64,000 nt of DNA. Source: Danio rerio (Eukaryota > Chordata > Actinopteri > Cypriniformes > Danionidae). Position 1 is the stretch's first letter, and each line of letters starts with the position of its first letter. The DNA lies in contig NC_133179.1 of NCBI RefSeq assembly GCF_049306965.1, positions 18,199,501-18,263,500 of the forward strand. Direction: 5' to 3'. Below, one piece after another: positions 61,964 through 64,000 of the stretch. Both the position numbers and the translations under genes were made by a program. The notes under the pieces were generated by a model. That model did no database searches. It was given only the letters and a program-made list of their open reading frames with translations, and was not told the origin of the DNA.

Positions 61964-64000
61964 CTCGCTGTTGAAGCTGCTGCAGCGGCAAACCTACACC
62001 TGCCTGTCCCACAGATACGGGCTTTACCTGTGTTTCGGAGGACTGGTGCTCATGATCGTCTCCGCCTTTCAATTTGGAGAGGTATGTGCACTAACTAGGG
62101 CCAACTTCATCAAGTGTACATGCTTTATTTAGGTCGTGTTTCTCTTATCAGCCAAATTGCGCAACACTGACCTCTCACACAGTGCTCTGAAATATTGAGG
62201 TGAAGTTTCTTTTATATTCGCACATTCAGTCAGTGGTATGCTCATATTGTTTACCGTGGTACTTTGAATATTAGGACTGAAGGAAAGTATGCCTTCAAAA
62301 CAACATTAGCATCATTTATTTGACTGGACAATGTTCATTCATTCATTCATTTTCTTTTCTCCTTAGTACCTTTTTTAATCTGGGGTCGTCACAGCGGAAT
62401 GAACCGCCCATTTAACCAGCATATGTTTTACGCAGCAGATGCCCTTCCAGCTGCAACCCATCACTGGGAAACACCCATACACTCTTATTCATACTTACAA
62501 ACACTACAGACCTATACCACGCGACCACGGGGAGAACATGTGTGGGCAATGTTGTGCTTTGAGTGTCATTGGCTGCTAATATGATTTCCTTTATTTAGAA
62601 TTTCCAAAGAAGACAAAGTTGTCAGAAGTTATGTTAAGGAGAATACATGTCAGATTGCGAGAATATAAAACCAACTTTACCTCAGTCTTGGAAATCACAA
62701 TCTTTCTCACAGAAATGAAGTTTACTCACTTTGTACCATAGACTGTAAAATATATACTCACCCTCGAGTGGTTTCGAATTCAGAGTTTCCTATTTACATT
62801 TAGCTGAACACAAAAGATATTTTGAAGAATGTTGGAAACCTGTAATTGACTTCCATAATAGGTCAAACAAATGTTCTGTGCGAATCGATGGTTACCAGTT
62901 TCCAACATTTTTCAAAACAACTGCTTTTGTGTTCAACAGAGGAAAGACACTTGAAAAGATTTGTGACAAGTGATGGGTGAGTAAATGATAACAGAATTTA
63001 AATTTTAGGGTGAAATACTCCTTTCAGTTGAGACCCTGCAGGCAGAGAAATACACACACATATGTTATGCAAATTTTGACCACAAAACAAAGCATTTTTT
63101 TAATTAATATTTAAACCGCATCAAAACTGGATAAAATTTCCATTGATGTATGGCCTGTTATCATAGGATGAGATACAGCTATTTAAAAATCTGGAATCCG
63201 AAGATTTAAATAAATCAAAATATTGATTAAATCACCTATAATGTTGTTCAAATTAAGCTCTTGACCTTGTATGTTAGTTATTACAAATCAGAAATTGTTT
63301 TGAATATTTACAGAAGGGAATATACAAATATCTTCATACATGGTCTTCATTTAGTATTTCAATAAGGGTTTTTTTGGCATGAAAGAAAAATCTATCAACA
63401 TATTTTGGCTGTTGCTGAGTAGACATAACTGTGCAACATAAGACCAGTGTCACAAATTTTAGCGTTGAGATTATCAGCATTTTAAAAAGTGTTGTTTTTT
63501 TTTTCATCCTAATAGAAATGAAATGTGCAGTATGCATTTTTTTGCACTTTATTAATTTCTGACTGTAAATTTGAATTACAGTGGCAAAAAGCTCTTCAAT
63601 TGCATGCATCAAACTGCACAGTTTACTTCATATCTGAAGTGTTTTACACTCAACCTTTCAGGCAACATTTATGCATCAGACAAGATTTGCCTGATCACAT
63701 ACAACATTTTATTCAATGAAAATATTTAAATTCTTTAAAATAGTTTTATTTAAATTTTGCAATTAGTAATAAAAATATCCCCACTGGAAACCTTGGTTTT
63801 GGTTTTTAGGCCCCATTTGCATATTTAAGCAACATTTTTGAGAACTTGCTGTAATGCATTAAATGTTTGCATTTCTTAATGTAATCAATGGTCTGAGAGG
63901 GCTTTTGTTTTGTTGTGTTTGCAGGTTGTAGTTGAATGGAGTCGAGATCAGTACCATGTTTTGTTTGATTCCTACAGAGATAATGTTGCTGGAAAGTCTT
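61950..64000 (+). CDS. gnptab: GlcNAc-1-phosphotransferase alpha/beta precursor, 5' end
   Basis: Golgi enzyme precursor that puts GlcNAc-1-phosphate on lysosomal hydrolases, the first step of the mannose-6-phosphate tag; loss in human causes mucolipidosis II/III. Only exon 1 (61950-62081) and the start of exon 2 (63925 to beyond 64000) are in the window, with GT-AG borders and in-frame joining. The product is [44 protein letters not shown], then [20 protein letters not shown] and VAGKS. Residues ~22-42 form the N-terminal membrane anchor. The start is about five residues longer than human. The rest of this ~1,200-aa protein lies outside. Divergent from dram1. Confidence 0.93.
62331..62535 (-). 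mobile_element. DANA SINE fragment, reverse
   Basis: From CATTCATTCATTCATTTTCT through GGGGTCGTCACAGCGGAATG and CAGATGCCCTTCCAGCTGCA. The tRNA-like head is missing. In gnptab intron 1. Confidence 0.85.
62790..63030 (-). mobile_element. MITE of the AGTTCACCCAAAAATGAAAA family
   Basis: Contains TTGACTTCCATAATAGG, TTTTGTGTTCAACAGAGGAA and TGGGTGAGTAAATGATAACA and ends TTTAGGGTGAAATACTCC. In gnptab intron 1. Confidence 0.7.

Overview
The window is vertebrate nuclear DNA and almost certainly comes from zebrafish (Danio rerio) or a very close cyprinid. It is AT-rich, has long (TA)n tracts, carries many copies of the tRNA-derived DANA SINE and of small non-autonomous DNA transposons, and its genes are split by GT-AG introns. 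The translated exons match my memory of human KLHL42, CWF19L1, WASHC3 (CCDC53), DRAM1 and GNPTAB closely enough to name all five. No database was searched.

Layout. Positions 1-26,300 hold almost no genes. They contain a degenerate ~77-bp tandem repeat (about 640-2300), a decayed Tc1-like transposon with perfect 20-bp inverted ends (3237-4241), and a 10-kb block (6628-16970) read here as three head-to-tail copies of one hairpin-ended, satellite-filled element. The middle copy is interrupted by other transposons. The only possible coding signal in this part is one isolated minus-strand exon at 18580-18732. The gene-rich part then reads: klhl42 (minus, 26309-31936), divergent from cwf19l1 (plus, 32949-43426), then washc3 (plus, 46112-50711), convergent with dram1 (minus, 52729-59903), which is divergent from gnptab (plus, from 61950 and cut off by the window end). 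Coding sequence was assembled by splice-site reading: klhl42 472 aa in 3 exons, cwf19l1 544 aa in 14 exons, washc3 200 aa in 7 exons, dram1 240 aa in 7 exons, and the first 69 codons plus one base of gnptab from 2 exons.

How the genes relate. washc3, dram1 and gnptab all serve the endosome-lysosome system: WASH-driven actin on endosomes, a lysosomal membrane autophagy modulator, and mannose-6-phosphate tagging of lysosomal enzymes. Their order and orientation mirror human 12q23.2 as I remember it, so this is an old conserved block. E-box sequences resembling the CLEAR motif lie just upstream of washc3 and dram1. klhl42 is a cullin-3 adaptor and cwf19l1 an RNA lariat/splicing-related factor; they share a ~1-kb divergent promoter interval and have no evident functional link to the other three. 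No viral fossils, rRNA, tRNA or CRISPR loci were recognised.
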